From assembly GCA_046533095.1 (NCBI GenBank), contig JAJQRA010000019.1, positions 62,001 through 126,000 on the forward strand: 64,000 nucleotides of DNA, in the 5' to 3' direction. The notes beneath the pieces were generated by a model. That model searched no databases. It worked only from the letters and a program-made list of their open reading frames with translations, and was not told the DNA's origin. The position numbers and the translations under genes are program-made. This stretch comes from ZAX-1 sp046533095 (GTDB lineage: Bacteria > Bacillota > Clostridia > Lachnospirales > Lachnospiraceae). Below are positions 9,038-17,367 of this stretch, piece after piece (position 1 is the first letter of the stretch; each line of letters begins with the position of its first letter).

Positions 9038-9835
9038 CTATTTTTGTGAGTTGAAAAACTTATAAAAGTGATTTGTGGGACCGTTCCCTTTACCTAACGG
9101 CAAGGAGTGGCGGATTGCCCCTGTAACGTATTCTTTCGCGCGTTCGACCGCTTTTGTAAGCGGCAACCCAAGCGCAAGGTTTGAGGCAATAGCGGACGAA
9201 AAAGTACAACCCGTTCCGTGCGTGTTTATCGTGTCGATCCGCTGTGCCGTGAAACTACAAAATTCGCTTCCGTCAAACAAAATATCTGTCGCATCGCCAA
9301 CAGCGTGGCCACCCTTTACAAGTACAAAGCGGCAACTCATATCGTGGATAATCCTCGCGGCTTTTTTCATATCGTCTTGTGTGTCGATATTAATTCCTGA
9401 CATTTTTTCCGCTTCGGGAATATTCGGCGTGATTAAGTCTGCAAATGGGACAATCGCTGATAGCAACGTATCAATCGCTTCTGGATTCATCAAAGCGCTA
9501 CCGTTTTTAGCATACATCACAGGGTCGATAACTACGTTTTTTGGAGTCCATTCTTTCAGCTTTTCTGCGACTATCAGCATCGTTTCGCGGTTTGACAGCA
9601 TACCGATTTTGACCGAATCCGGAATAATATCCTCAAATACCGCGTCAATCTGTTTCGCAATCATATCGGTGCGAACGTCCTGTATGTCAATCACGCGAGA
9701 CGTATTCTCGGCAACGACCGAGGTAATCACGCTCATACCGAAAACTCCGTGAGCCGAAAAAGTTTTCAAATCAGCCTGTATGCCGGCTCCGCCGCTGCAA
9801 TCAGAGCCTGCTATTGTTAATGCTGTTCTCATCAT
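9038..9835 (-). CDS. thiD: HMP/HMP-phosphate kinase ThiD
   Basis: 265 residues of the ribokinase-like family; performs the two phosphorylations giving HMP-PP for ThiE. Motifs: ALTIAGSDCSGGAGIQADLKTF, PVMYAKNGSALM and the catalytic THGTGCTFSSAIASNLALG. A GGAGGGTT ribosome site precedes tandem ATG codons. 17 bp upstream of thiM and 147 bp downstream of thiC. Confidence 0.97.
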   Translation of the reverse strand: MMRTALTIAGSDCSGGAGIQADLKTFSAHGVFGMSVITSVVAENTSRVIDIQDVRTDMIAKQIDAVFEDIIPDSVKIGMLSNRETMLIVAEKLKEWTPKNVVIDPVMYAKNGSALMNPEAIDTLLSAIVPFADLITPNIPEAEKMSGINIDTQDDMKKAARIIHDMSCRFVLVKGGHAVGDATDILFDGSEFCSFTAQRIDTINTHGTGCTFSSAIASNLALGLPLTKAVERAKEYVTGAIRHSLPLGKGNGPTNHFYKFFNSQK

Positions 9836-9982
9836 AACCCTCCTTCACATCTTTTCGGTAAACAATGATCAGCGTTCCGCTTTGCACGCAAATCCGGCTT
9901 TCTGCCCTCGTAAATTCGTTGCTTGCCCCGAGCGGAAACGTGTTTTTTTAGTTTTGGACAGAGCCAAGTGAATCAAAATCAC

Positions 9983-11287
9983 CTATTTTGTGGTAACTTT
10001 TTCACCGTTCAGGATTAAATTCATATTTCGCATAGCACAGAATTTGCCGCACATCGTACAGGTGTCAGAACATTCCGGCGTAGATTCCTCGTGCATTTTT
10101 CTTGCATTTTCGGGGTCGAGTGAAAAACGATACATTTTCTCCCAGTCAACCGCTTGCCGTGCTTTTGACATTTCATTGTCACGATCGGTGGAATGTGGTA
10201 TGCCTTTTGCTAAATCGGCGGCGTGAGCGGCAATTTTGGCGGCGATAATTCCATCGTGTACATCTTGTTCGTTAGGCAAGCGCAAATGCTCGGCAGGCGT
10301 GACATAGCACAAGAACGCAGCTCCGTTCGCGGCGGCGACCGCTCCGCCTATCGCGGCTGTAATATGGTCGTAGCCGGGCGCGATGTCCGTCACAAGCGGA
10401 CCTAAAACATAGTATGGTGCGCCGTGGCAAAGCGTCCGTTCAAGCTCCATATTTGCGACGATTTTGTCAAGCGTCATATGCCCCGGGCCTTCAATTATGA
10501 CTTGTACATCTTGCTCCCAAGCGATTTTTGTCAGTTCTCCGAGCGTTATCATTTCCTCAATTTGCGTTGCGTCGTTAGCATCGTGAGTAGAACCGGGGCG
10601 GCAAGCGTCACCTAAACTCAATGCAACGTCATATTGCCGACAAATCGCGAGAAGCTCGTCAAAGCGTTCATAAAACGGATTTTCCTTGCCCGTCATCTCC
10701 ATCCACGCAAACATAAGTGAGCCTCCGCGCGAAACGATATTCGTCAGTCTGTTGCGATTTCGCTTGAAACGTGCGGCGGTAGCCCTGTTCATACCGCAAT
10801 GGATTGTCATAAAATCCATACCATCTTCGGCGTGTATCCGTGCAACGTCCATCCATTCGTCCGATGTGATTTTCTCTAAATCCTTATCATAGTAGACAAG
10901 CGCGTCGTAAATCGGCACGCTTCCGAGTGCGGCTTTACAGGTTTCGGAGAGTTTTCTCCGAAACGCTCTGGTATCGCCAAAAGTTGACAAATCCATAATC
11001 GCGTCCGCTCCGAATTTCTCCGCTTCGGCAACTTTGGAGAGTTCCACGTTAAAGTTCGCGCAGTCTTTTGATGCTCCAAGATTGACATTTATTTTTGTAG
11101 AGAGTACCTTGCCGATTGCTTTCGGGTATCCACATTTGTGGTTGATGTTTTTGGGGATAACCGCCGTACCGTCTGCGATTAGCTGACGCAGTTTGTCTGC
11201 CACAATATACTCGTCCCTTGCGGCGATTTCGATTTCCGGCGTGATAATTCCTTTTCGCGCGGCTTCCTTTTGTGTTTGATAGTCCAT
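9983..11287 (-). CDS. thiC: Phosphomethylpyrimidine synthase ThiC
   Basis: 434 residues. Radical SAM enzyme converting aminoimidazole ribotide to HMP phosphate. Visible: NVNLGASKDC near residue 70, MTIHCGMNR, SLGDACRPGSTHDA, EGPGHM, and the C-terminal iron-sulfur cysteines CTMCGKFC. The start is the ATG at 11287 (MDYQTQKEAARKG) preceded by AAGGAGG; an upstream in-frame extension comes only from the adjoining DNA repeats and is not coding. First gene of the operon, under the TPP riboswitch. Codon use with many GCG/CGC codons differs from codY or fab genes. Confidence 0.97.
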   Translation of the reverse strand: MDYQTQKEAARKGIITPEIEIAARDEYIVADKLRQLIADGTAVIPKNINHKCGYPKAIGKVLSTKINVNLGASKDCANFNVELSKVAEAEKFGADAIMDLSTFGDTRAFRRKLSETCKAALGSVPIYDALVYYDKDLEKITSDEWMDVARIHAEDGMDFMTIHCGMNRATAARFKRNRNRLTNIVSRGGSLMFAWMEMTGKENPFYERFDELLAICRQYDVALSLGDACRPGSTHDANDATQIEEMITLGELTKIAWEQDVQVIIEGPGHMTLDKIVANMELERTLCHGAPYYVLGPLVTDIAPGYDHITAAIGGAVAAANGAAFLCYVTPAEHLRLPNEQDVHDGIIAAKIAAHAADLAKGIPHSTDRDNEMSKARQAVDWEKMYRFSLDPENARKMHEESTPECSDTCTMCGKFCAMRNMNLILNGEKVTTK

Positions 11288-11304
11288 AAAAAATTCCTCC
11301 TTAG

Positions 11305-11682
11305 AATAAAGAATCCTGCTCGCAGGATTCTTCGCCTGCGGCGGTTGCGTCAGCAACAATTTCCTTATACGCCGCAGTGTGATCCTCCCGGAGGGGTTTT
11401 GTATGATAGGAGCACTTTCCTATCATACAATAAAGAATCCTGCTCGCAGGATTCTTCGCCTGCGGCGGTTGCATCAGCAACAATTTCCTTATACGCCGCA
11501 GTGCGATCCTCCCGGAGGGGTTTTTGTATGATAGGAACACTTTCCTATTCATACAATAAAGAATCCTGCTCGCAGGATTCTTCGCCTGCGGCGGTTGCGT
11601 CAGCAACAATTTCCTTATACGCCGCAGTGCGATCCTCCCGGAGGGATTTTTGTATGATAGGAGCACTTTCCTATTCATACAA
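11305..11682. repeat. Three tandem copies of a 124-128-bp multi-hairpin repeat in the thiC leader
   Basis: Units start at 11305, 11429 and 11555 and are nearly identical. Read on the transcribed (minus) strand each unit can fold into four hairpins: TGTATGATAGGA with its complement, CCTCCGGGAGG, CTGCGGCG with CGCCGCAG, and GAATCCTG-CGAG-CAGGATTC. The array lies wholly between the riboswitch terminator and the thiC ribosome site, so every read-through thiC transcript carries it. A leftward open frame across it simply reflects the repeats and has no independent support. Confidence 0.9.
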
Positions 11683-11689
11683 AAATAAA

Positions 11690-11719
11690 AACTTGCTTCT
11701 CTAAACAGAAAAGCAAGTT
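11690..11719 (-). terminator. Intrinsic terminator of the TPP riboswitch
   Basis: Minus-strand stem AACTTGCTT pairs with AAGCAAGTT across a loop, followed by a T-rich run (TTTATTTTT). It lies just downstream of the TPP aptamer, as expected for an expression platform that stops transcription before thiC when TPP is bound. Confidence 0.85.
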
Positions 11720-11724
11720 CACTC

Positions 11725-11742
11725 TGCCCAAAGCTTTGGGCA
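11725..11742 (-). promoter_or_regulatory. 18-bp perfect palindrome between aptamer and terminator
   Basis: TGCCCAAAGCTTTGGGCA is self-complementary and sits between the riboswitch 3' end and the terminator stem. It could be an extra stem of the expression platform or a protein-binding site. A hairpin here would have almost no loop, so its folding is uncertain. Confidence 0.5.
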
Positions 11743-11755
11743 TTAACTCGTTTGT

Positions 11756-11846
11756 CTGTTCTCCCTACGTCGGCATTACCCGCGTCAGGTTCAAAGGGTT
11801 ATTTTCTCAGTCCTCCCACGCTTACGAGCGGACACCCCCGAACATT
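11756..11846 (-). promoter_or_regulatory. TPP riboswitch (THI element)
   Basis: On the minus strand the element shows the conserved ACTGAGA, CCCTTTGAACCTGA and GGGTAATGCC segments of the thiamine pyrophosphate aptamer, closed by a GTTC/GAAC end of P1 (11840-11843 with 11758-11761). It precedes thiC in the correct orientation and should lower expression of the whole thi operon when TPP is plentiful. Confidence 0.96.
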
Positions 11847-11852
11847 TCCTAC

Positions 11853-11881
11853 ACTATAGCACGTTTAGAGCCTAGTTACAA
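11853..11881 (-). promoter_or_regulatory. Promoter of the thi operon
   Basis: TTGTAA (11876-11881) and TATAGT (11853-11858) on the minus strand with 17-bp spacing, ending a few bases before the TPP aptamer, so that transcription would begin at its 5' edge. Confidence 0.75.
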
Positions 11882-12012
11882 GGATTTTTTATAAGACTTC
11901 AAAATAGTTCAAAATAGAAATAATCATATCAGACAAACCGAGTAGACACTCGTTTACAAAAAGTTTACAGTTTTCCATAAACTTTTATGGATTACTACCT
12001 TGGCAATACGGT

Positions 12013-12639
12013 TCATTTCTTTTCAAATGCAGTCCTTAATCTTTCGAGTGCCTTTTTTTCAATTCTGCTTACATAGGAGCGTGAAATACCCAATTTATCT
12101 GCTATTTCACGCTGTGTAATGGGTTTTTGATTGTATAGGCCGTAACGGAGTGTAACGATTTCGCATTCCCGCTTATTTAGGATTTTTGGAATCAGTACAT
12201 ATAGTTTTTCCATATTTCCGCTTAATTCAATCGTATCAACGACATCTTTTTCATTGCTTTCTACGATATCCAACAGGCTGATTTGATTTCCCTCTTTGTC
12301 CGTGCCGATAGGTTCATAAAGGGAAATTTCACGGGCTGTTTTCTTTTTTGTCCGAAGATGCATCAAAAGCTCATTATCTATACAGCGGGCGGCGTAAGTG
12401 GCCAAGCGGTTTCCACGTTCATAATTAAAGGTTGCGATCGCTTTCATGAGTCCGATTGTCCCTATGGATATCAAATCGTCCATATCTTCTTCTACATTTT
12501 GATATTTTTTGGAAACATGCGCTACCAGCCTTAAATTTCGCTCTATCAAAATATTCTTAGCTTCAAGGTCGCCCTCTTTCATTTTTCCCAAATAATATTT
12601 CTCTTCATTTGCATTTAAAGGGGATAAAAAAGTTTTCAA
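12013..12639 (-). CDS. sigK: Sporulation sigma factor SigK
   Basis: 208 residues. Sigma-70 regions 2 (NILIERNLRLVAHVSKKYQ, DLISIGTIGLMKAI) and 4 (RECEIVTLRYGLYNQKPITQ, then REIADKLGISRSYVSRIEKK) are clear, and the opening LSPLNANEEKYYLGKMKEGD matches late mother-cell factors of the SigK/SigE type. The start is a TTG behind GAGGTG. The gene is one uninterrupted frame, with no skin element. SigK drives late mother-cell genes for spore coat and cortex. SigE is the main alternative, but length and N-terminus favour SigK. Confidence 0.88.
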   Translation of the reverse strand: MKTFLSPLNANEEKYYLGKMKEGDLEAKNILIERNLRLVAHVSKKYQNVEEDMDDLISIGTIGLMKAIATFNYERGNRLATYAARCIDNELLMHLRTKKKTAREISLYEPIGTDKEGNQISLLDIVESNEKDVVDTIELSGNMEKLYVLIPKILNKRECEIVTLRYGLYNQKPITQREIADKLGISRSYVSRIEKKALERLRTAFEKK

Positions 12640-12666
12640 AAAAGCACCTCTAAGCTGGTTTATTAC

Positions 12667-12674
12667 ATTCTATG
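12667..12674 (-). promoter_or_regulatory. Sporulation-type -10 element before sigK (tentative)
   Basis: CATAGAAT on the minus strand differs at one position from the SigE -10 consensus CATACAAT and lies about 30 bp before the sigK start. No convincing matching -35 triplet is evident. SigE control of sigK would fit known mother-cell order. Confidence 0.3.
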
Positions 12675-12838
12675 AAAACCTCGCCTAAAAGTGCCTTTCC
12701 TTAAAATCTTTTTCGCTTACAGCATCCTTGCCCTTGCATACTAGGATGAAATTATTTTTTCTATATACTTCATTTTACATTTTTCTTTCCGCTTGCATAC
12801 TTAGGATGAAATGCTTGCCGGGCTATCCCCTAAAAACA

Positions 12839-13843
12839 TCAACGGATTGGCTCTGGGAACCCTACCTTTTTTTGTACCTTGCGCAATGTCTTTGCCGCAT
12901 ATTGGTTTGCTTTCTGTGCATTGTCTTTGATGATTTCATCTATATAGGCCTTATCAGCGCTCAATCGTGCAACTTCTTCTTGTATGGGCTTTAAAACCGA
13001 AATAACCGATTCGCCCACTGCCGCCTTTAAATCCCCATATCCTTTCCCAGTGAAGTTCTTGACAGCTTCTTCCGGCGCGACATTATAGCAAGTACAATAG
13101 ATATCCAGCAAGTTCTTTACACCCGGCTGTTCCCCATTATAGCAAATCTGTGCCATCGAATCCGTCACGGCACGTTTGCATTTTCGCATAATCGTATCTG
13201 CATCATCCATCAAATAAATACTTGCATTTGGATTTTCGTCTGATTTAGACATTTTTTTCTCCGGATTTTGCAGGCTCATAATCTTGGCTCCTGTTTTCCC
13301 TATATAGGCTTCCGGTATCGTAAATACATCTCCATAGATTCCATTAAATCTTTGTGCAATATCCCTTGCTATTTCAAGATGCTGCATCTGATCAATTCCA
13401 ATCGGCACAACATCGGCTTGGTAAAGCAAAATGTCAGCCGCCATTAAAACCGGATAGGTGAAAAGTCCTGCATTGATATTATCTTCATTTTTCTTTGATT
13501 TATCTTTAAACTGTGTCATGCGGTTTAATTCCCCCATATAGGTAAAACAGTTTAAAATCCAAGCCAATTCACTGTGTCCAGAAACATGGGACTGGTAATA
13601 AAGGCAATTCTTGTGGGGATCTAAGCCTGCAGCAATATAAAGGATCAGTAAATTCCTTGCCCTTTTACGCAACTGCGCCGGTTCTTGGCGTACCGTAATC
13701 GAATGTAAATCAACAACACTGTAAAAGCATTCATATTCATCACTTAAAGATACCCAGTTTTTTAAGGCGCCAAGATAATTGCCCAGTGTCAAATTGCCCG
13801 TCGCCTGCATTCCGCTGAATAGTATTTTTTTCCCATCTAACAT
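12839..13843 (-). CDS. trpS: Tryptophanyl-tRNA synthetase
   Basis: 334 residues, class I aminoacyl-tRNA synthetase of bacterial TrpRS length. The HIGH-equivalent region lies in GMQATGNLTLGNYLGAL and the KMSKS loop is present as KKMSKSDENP near residue 195. The GIDQMQHLE segment of the tryptophan-binding site is also visible. Its start overlaps the stop of the DUF5662 gene by 7 bp, so the two are cotranscribed. No T-box precedes it. A pair of about 20-bp direct copies of a CTTGCATACTAGGATGAAAT-like sequence lies in the gap at 12730-12812. Confidence 0.97.
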   Translation of the reverse strand: MLDGKKILFSGMQATGNLTLGNYLGALKNWVSLSDEYECFYSVVDLHSITVRQEPAQLRKRARNLLILYIAAGLDPHKNCLYYQSHVSGHSELAWILNCFTYMGELNRMTQFKDKSKKNEDNINAGLFTYPVLMAADILLYQADVVPIGIDQMQHLEIARDIAQRFNGIYGDVFTIPEAYIGKTGAKIMSLQNPEKKMSKSDENPNASIYLMDDADTIMRKCKRAVTDSMAQICYNGEQPGVKNLLDIYCTCYNVAPEEAVKNFTGKGYGDLKAAVGESVISVLKPIQEEVARLSADKAYIDEIIKDNAQKANQYAAKTLRKVQKKVGFPEPIR

Positions 13844-14403
13844 GATAGTCCCTTCTTTCTACTCTTCTTTTTTCCTAATAAATCTTTTTTTATATAGGCG
13901 AATACCGCGTCTTCGCCCTCTTCTTTTAAAATTAACAGCAGCTTTTCCAGCAATGCGCGCGTATCAGGATGCAGGATGTGATAGTCCTTTCCCTGCTCAT
14001 AATACAGCAAAGGGCTTACGTTTGTATAGTTTTCTTTCCCATATACCTTAGCGGCAGATATGCGGTCAATAAACATTTCCGCTACATATTTTGCTGGCAT
14101 CTTCATGCCGATCATCCCTAGCCCATGTTCTTTATTGGCTCCATAGTCGATCCAGTATTCTAAATGGTGTTTATTACGTCCCTTGTGGTGTAGCCAAGCA
14201 GCCGAATAGCCTTTTTCTTTCCGCTCTATATTGTTTGGGCTTACTGTTCCTTGAAAATATTTGCACCCTACAAAAAATTCAGTTGGTGAAAATTTAGAAA
14301 GGTCATGTAGGATACCCTGTTTATATAATCCTATTTTAAAACAGCCTTTTAATACAAGCTTTTTATGATAGTTCACAGTACAAAAATGTTGCCATGCTTT
14401 CAT
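13837..14403 (-). CDS. DUF5662-family protein
   Basis: 188 residues from ATG 14403, chosen because GAAAGGATAAAATTT precedes it and the conserved text starts KAWQHFCTVNYHKK. Histidines recur in a metal-site-like pattern (ILHDLSKFSPTEF, WLHHKGRNKHHLEYW), as known for the DUF5662 family, which is common in Clostridia and phages and resembles a small HD-like metal-dependent domain. Function unknown. Translationally coupled to trpS. Confidence 0.75.
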   Translation of the reverse strand: MKAWQHFCTVNYHKKLVLKGCFKIGLYKQGILHDLSKFSPTEFFVGCKYFQGTVSPNNIERKEKGYSAAWLHHKGRNKHHLEYWIDYGANKEHGLGMIGMKMPAKYVAEMFIDRISAAKVYGKENYTNVSPLLYYEQGKDYHILHPDTRALLEKLLLILKEEGEDAVFAYIKKDLLGKKKSRKKGLSC

Positions 14404-14464
14404 AAATTTTATCCTTTCCCGTCCAACGTACTGACACGTTTGGATTTGACCAAATGATGCAGCG

Positions 14465-14553
14465 GATACGCTTTGGCGCACGAGGGCTGTTTCTACTTAC
14501 CACCTACCAAAATAAAAATTTAACTGATACGCTTTGGTGCACGAGGGCTGTTT
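14465..14553. repeat. 28-bp direct repeat, period 61
   Basis: Two copies, 14465-14492 and 14526-14553, differ at one base (core GATACGCTTTGG-GCACGAGG). The second overlaps the stop of the TraX-like gene. No hairpin is evident within a copy. Confidence 0.8.
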
Positions 14554-15208
14554 AATATATAATGCCATATTTTATCCAATACAGAACCAGCAAGTGAGCC
14601 GGATAGAAAATATAAAATATATATTTAACTTTTTTCCCTCTCTCTCCATTATAGAGGAGAATAGGAATAAGGGAAAACAAGGCATAATTTTGAATTCCAC
14701 CAAAGAAAGAGTTTACCACCCCAAATGAAACGGATTTTACTAGATTCCGGTTATAAAATAGATAAAAGCACATGATAATAAGGACACCACTGCTACTGTA
14801 GTCTATCTGCGCAAATTCCGCTAAGAGCAGAATTAGGACAACATAGATAACCTTTTTTATTTTGTTATCGCTCTTGGCTAATATACGTATGGCGGTCAAA
14901 CCTAAGAATAGTGTAAAGAATACATTTTGCGCTTGAAAATCAAACAATTTTCCTGTATGCACTAAATCAAATGGCATTTCTGAGAGCAGGGCAAAAAGAA
15001 ACAGGCGTTTTTGGTATTTCTTGATATCTAAAGTGTGTATTGCCCCTTCCACCAACAAGAAACAATAGATTGGAAACGCCAATCTTCCTATCATCCGCAG
15101 TTCTATATATTGGGGGAACAAGGCCGCCCCCGTATGATCAATCAGCATGCTTGCCATTGCAATCATTTTTAAGTAGAATCCACTGATTCCTATTTTCCCT
15201 TGCTTCAT
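14552..15208 (-). CDS. TraX-family membrane protein
   Basis: 218 residues with about six hydrophobic segments. The opening (SGFYLKMIAMASMLIDHTGA, LRMIGRLAFPIYCFLLVEG) matches the TraX family (PF05857), named after a plasmid protein that N-acetylates F pilin. Chromosomal homologues in Firmicutes have no known role and resemble membrane acyltransferases. It overlaps the GH13-like gene stop by 4 bp (ATGA), so the two are coupled, which hints at a shared cell-envelope or glycan role. Confidence 0.85.
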   Translation of the reverse strand: MKQGKIGISGFYLKMIAMASMLIDHTGAALFPQYIELRMIGRLAFPIYCFLLVEGAIHTLDIKKYQKRLFLFALLSEMPFDLVHTGKLFDFQAQNVFFTLFLGLTAIRILAKSDNKIKKVIYVVLILLLAEFAQIDYSSSGVLIIMCFYLFYNRNLVKSVSFGVVNSFFGGIQNYALFSLIPILLYNGERGKKVKYIFYIFYPAHLLVLYWIKYGIIY

Positions 15209-17184
15209 TTCTCACTTCCAATCAAAACGCTAATCGACTGCCTTGGTACGAGGAAGGTGGGTTTTTGCTCTATCATAGGCAGTCTCCCTTCTAGTATAGA
15301 ACCTTCTCTATACGTATCAATCGCCAAAAACCACTTCATGCCTTTTGGAAGAACCGGAAGGGCAAATTTTTGTGCCACCATTTGAAAATTATAGGCAATA
15401 TAAACAAAATCTTGTTCCGGAACTTCGTCGTTTAAAACTTCAGGTGCAGCCTGTTTTGGTACAATCAGTCCAGGACCTAAAACTTCCGTTCTTAGAAGAT
15501 CTTTTGTCAAAAATTGCGTTTCCACCGATTTTTCTTCCAATGGCTCTTCCGTCTTTCGTTTATTGTTTTTCTTTTTGCTTTTTATATAGTTTGCGCAATA
15601 CATGATTCCAATATAGGGGCGGTTGCTGTCAAAGTCTATGAGCCATCCCCCATCGCTATGGTAGGATAGATCAGGGTAGCCGTTTCCGGTAGGATCTGAC
15701 ATTTGCATTGGATTTGGCCTTTTCAGTACCGGATGCTGCCTACGAAAAGCCGCAAGTCTTTTTGTAAAGTTTAATAATTCTTTATTCTTGATTTCATTTT
15801 TCCAGTTTTTCCATCCGATGCTATTGTCTTGGCAGTAGGCATTATTGTTTCCCTGCTGGCTGTTGCCACTCTCGTCGCCCATCCAAATTAAGGGAATTCC
15901 TTGTGCAAGGAAGGTTAATGCCAATGCATTTTTTACCTGTTTTTTTCGTAAGTCATTCACCGCTTTTTTTCTGGATATGCCTTCTTGACCACAATTGCTA
16001 CTATAGTTCCAGTTTGTACCGTCTGTATTGTCCTCCATATTGTCAGCATTGCACTTCTTTGTATAGGAAAACAAATCGTATAAGGTAAACCCATTGTTGC
16101 TTGTAACGAAGTTGACAAATCCTTGGGTTTCATCTTGACGCTTCATCTGCCCGACAAATTCATAGAGATTGCCTGCCTGCGCATTCAGCATTTTCCGTGC
16201 GCTGTAGGAGAAGCTCTCCTGATAGGCAAATAGAAAAACTGCCCTTTGCTTGTCTCCATCAAGCAGCTCTTTGTCAAAGGAGGTATAGAATAATTTCCGT
16301 TTACATAATCGTAAATCCTGTGCCGCTAATTGCGCTACTGCGTAATCACAAAGCAAGTGAAAACCGTCAATATGATATTCTCTACTCCAAAACTGCAGAC
16401 ATTCTATGATAAAATGTGGATTTGTTTTTTTATCAAAATGCACTTCCATGATGCATTCGATTTGATTTTTATGTAGCTTTTGAATCATTTTTTTCAATTC
16501 ATTTGGACTTGCCCCATTACCTAGATAGGAGGCTTTTGGAGCAAAATAATCCCCTTGTGTATACCCCCAGTAGTTTATCTTATCTTCCTTGACTGGCTCT
16601 TTTATCATACCGTCTAGCATAATCAGTTCTTCAAATTCATACATTGGCATCAACTCAAGCGTCGTAATTCCCAATTCTTTTAAATAGGGTATTTTCTTTA
16701 TAACAGCCTCTACGGTTCCATCTGTTTTGCCACCCCTGCCGATGTCCATGGTAAATCCGCGTATATGCAGCTTGTACATCACCATATCTTGCTTTCTAAT
16801 TCTTGGTAATTTATCATTTTTCCAATTAAAATCTGTAAAATAAAAACTGGATTTTATTTCTTCTTTATTCGTCAACCTTGATAAATCGCCCCATATTTCA
16901 CGTCCGGCAATTTTTCTGGCATAAGGGTCTACAACAGTATGTCCATCTATAACAAAATTATAGTCATAAGCAGCACTATCTAAATGCTTAATTCCAATAG
17001 AAAAGATCCCCTCATGAATGCGGGATGGAAGCATCGGTATCGTTTCTTTTTTTGTACCATCTTTGGGATATAGAATTAGGCCACACTCCACACCACTTAT
17101 CGTTTGTAATGAAAAAGTGATGGCATCCTCATGCTTTCGTACACCTAAGCTGTCAAAATCCCCACTGCAAGTTTCAAATTTCAT
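15205..17184 (-). CDS. GH13-like (pullulanase/debranching type) protein lacking catalytic residues
   Basis: 659 residues. Residues about 1-110 form a CBM48-like N-terminal domain (YDYNFVIDGHTVVDPYAR); the barrel follows (MVMYKLHIRGFTMD, KIPYLKELGITTLELMP, INYWGYTQGDYFAP). All four GH13 consensus regions are altered. Region I reads MEVHFDKK instead of DVVYNHT. Region II reads DGFHLLCD instead of DGFRFDLA, losing the nucleophile Asp. Region III (KLFYTSFD) lacks the acid Glu. Region IV reads FVTSNNGFTL instead of FVTSHDGFTL. Domain B between regions I and II is largely missing. The frame is intact and the scaffold well kept, so it looks like a maintained non-catalytic protein, perhaps glycan-binding. 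Coupled to the TraX-like gene. Confidence 0.85.
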   Translation of the reverse strand: MKFETCSGDFDSLGVRKHEDAITFSLQTISGVECGLILYPKDGTKKETIPMLPSRIHEGIFSIGIKHLDSAAYDYNFVIDGHTVVDPYARKIAGREIWGDLSRLTNKEEIKSSFYFTDFNWKNDKLPRIRKQDMVMYKLHIRGFTMDIGRGGKTDGTVEAVIKKIPYLKELGITTLELMPMYEFEELIMLDGMIKEPVKEDKINYWGYTQGDYFAPKASYLGNGASPNELKKMIQKLHKNQIECIMEVHFDKKTNPHFIIECLQFWSREYHIDGFHLLCDYAVAQLAAQDLRLCKRKLFYTSFDKELLDGDKQRAVFLFAYQESFSYSARKMLNAQAGNLYEFVGQMKRQDETQGFVNFVTSNNGFTLYDLFSYTKKCNADNMEDNTDGTNWNYSSNCGQEGISRKKAVNDLRKKQVKNALALTFLAQGIPLIWMGDESGNSQQGNNNAYCQDNSIGWKNWKNEIKNKELLNFTKRLAAFRRQHPVLKRPNPMQMSDPTGNGYPDLSYHSDGGWLIDFDSNRPYIGIMYCANYIKSKKKNNKRKTEEPLEEKSVETQFLTKDLLRTEVLGPGLIVPKQAAPEVLNDEVPEQDFVYIAYNFQMVAQKFALPVLPKGMKWFLAIDTYREGSILEGRLPMIEQKPTFLVPRQSISVLIGSEK

Positions 17185-17367
17185 AATGCATAGCCTCCCC
17201 TAATATTCGCCTTAAACACTTGGCTGATCTGTCCTTTTTTCAGCCTCATGCAAACGCACACCCAACCTAGCCACATAAAAGCTTTGACTAGGCACTTCAT
17301 TTATTATAGCAATTTATTGGGGGTTTGTATAGATGAAATGTTTTTACTAGGAAAGAATTAAGAAAAT

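Noticed and set aside
11301..11678. Leftward 125-codon open frame over the thiC leader repeats
   Set aside because: Its protein is only a translation of the three DNA repeats, lacks a ribosome site, and one unit is read in a different frame.
13779..14051. T-box leader before trpS
   Set aside because: The region is the coding sequence of the DUF5662 gene, whose stop overlaps the trpS start; no T-box sequence is visible.
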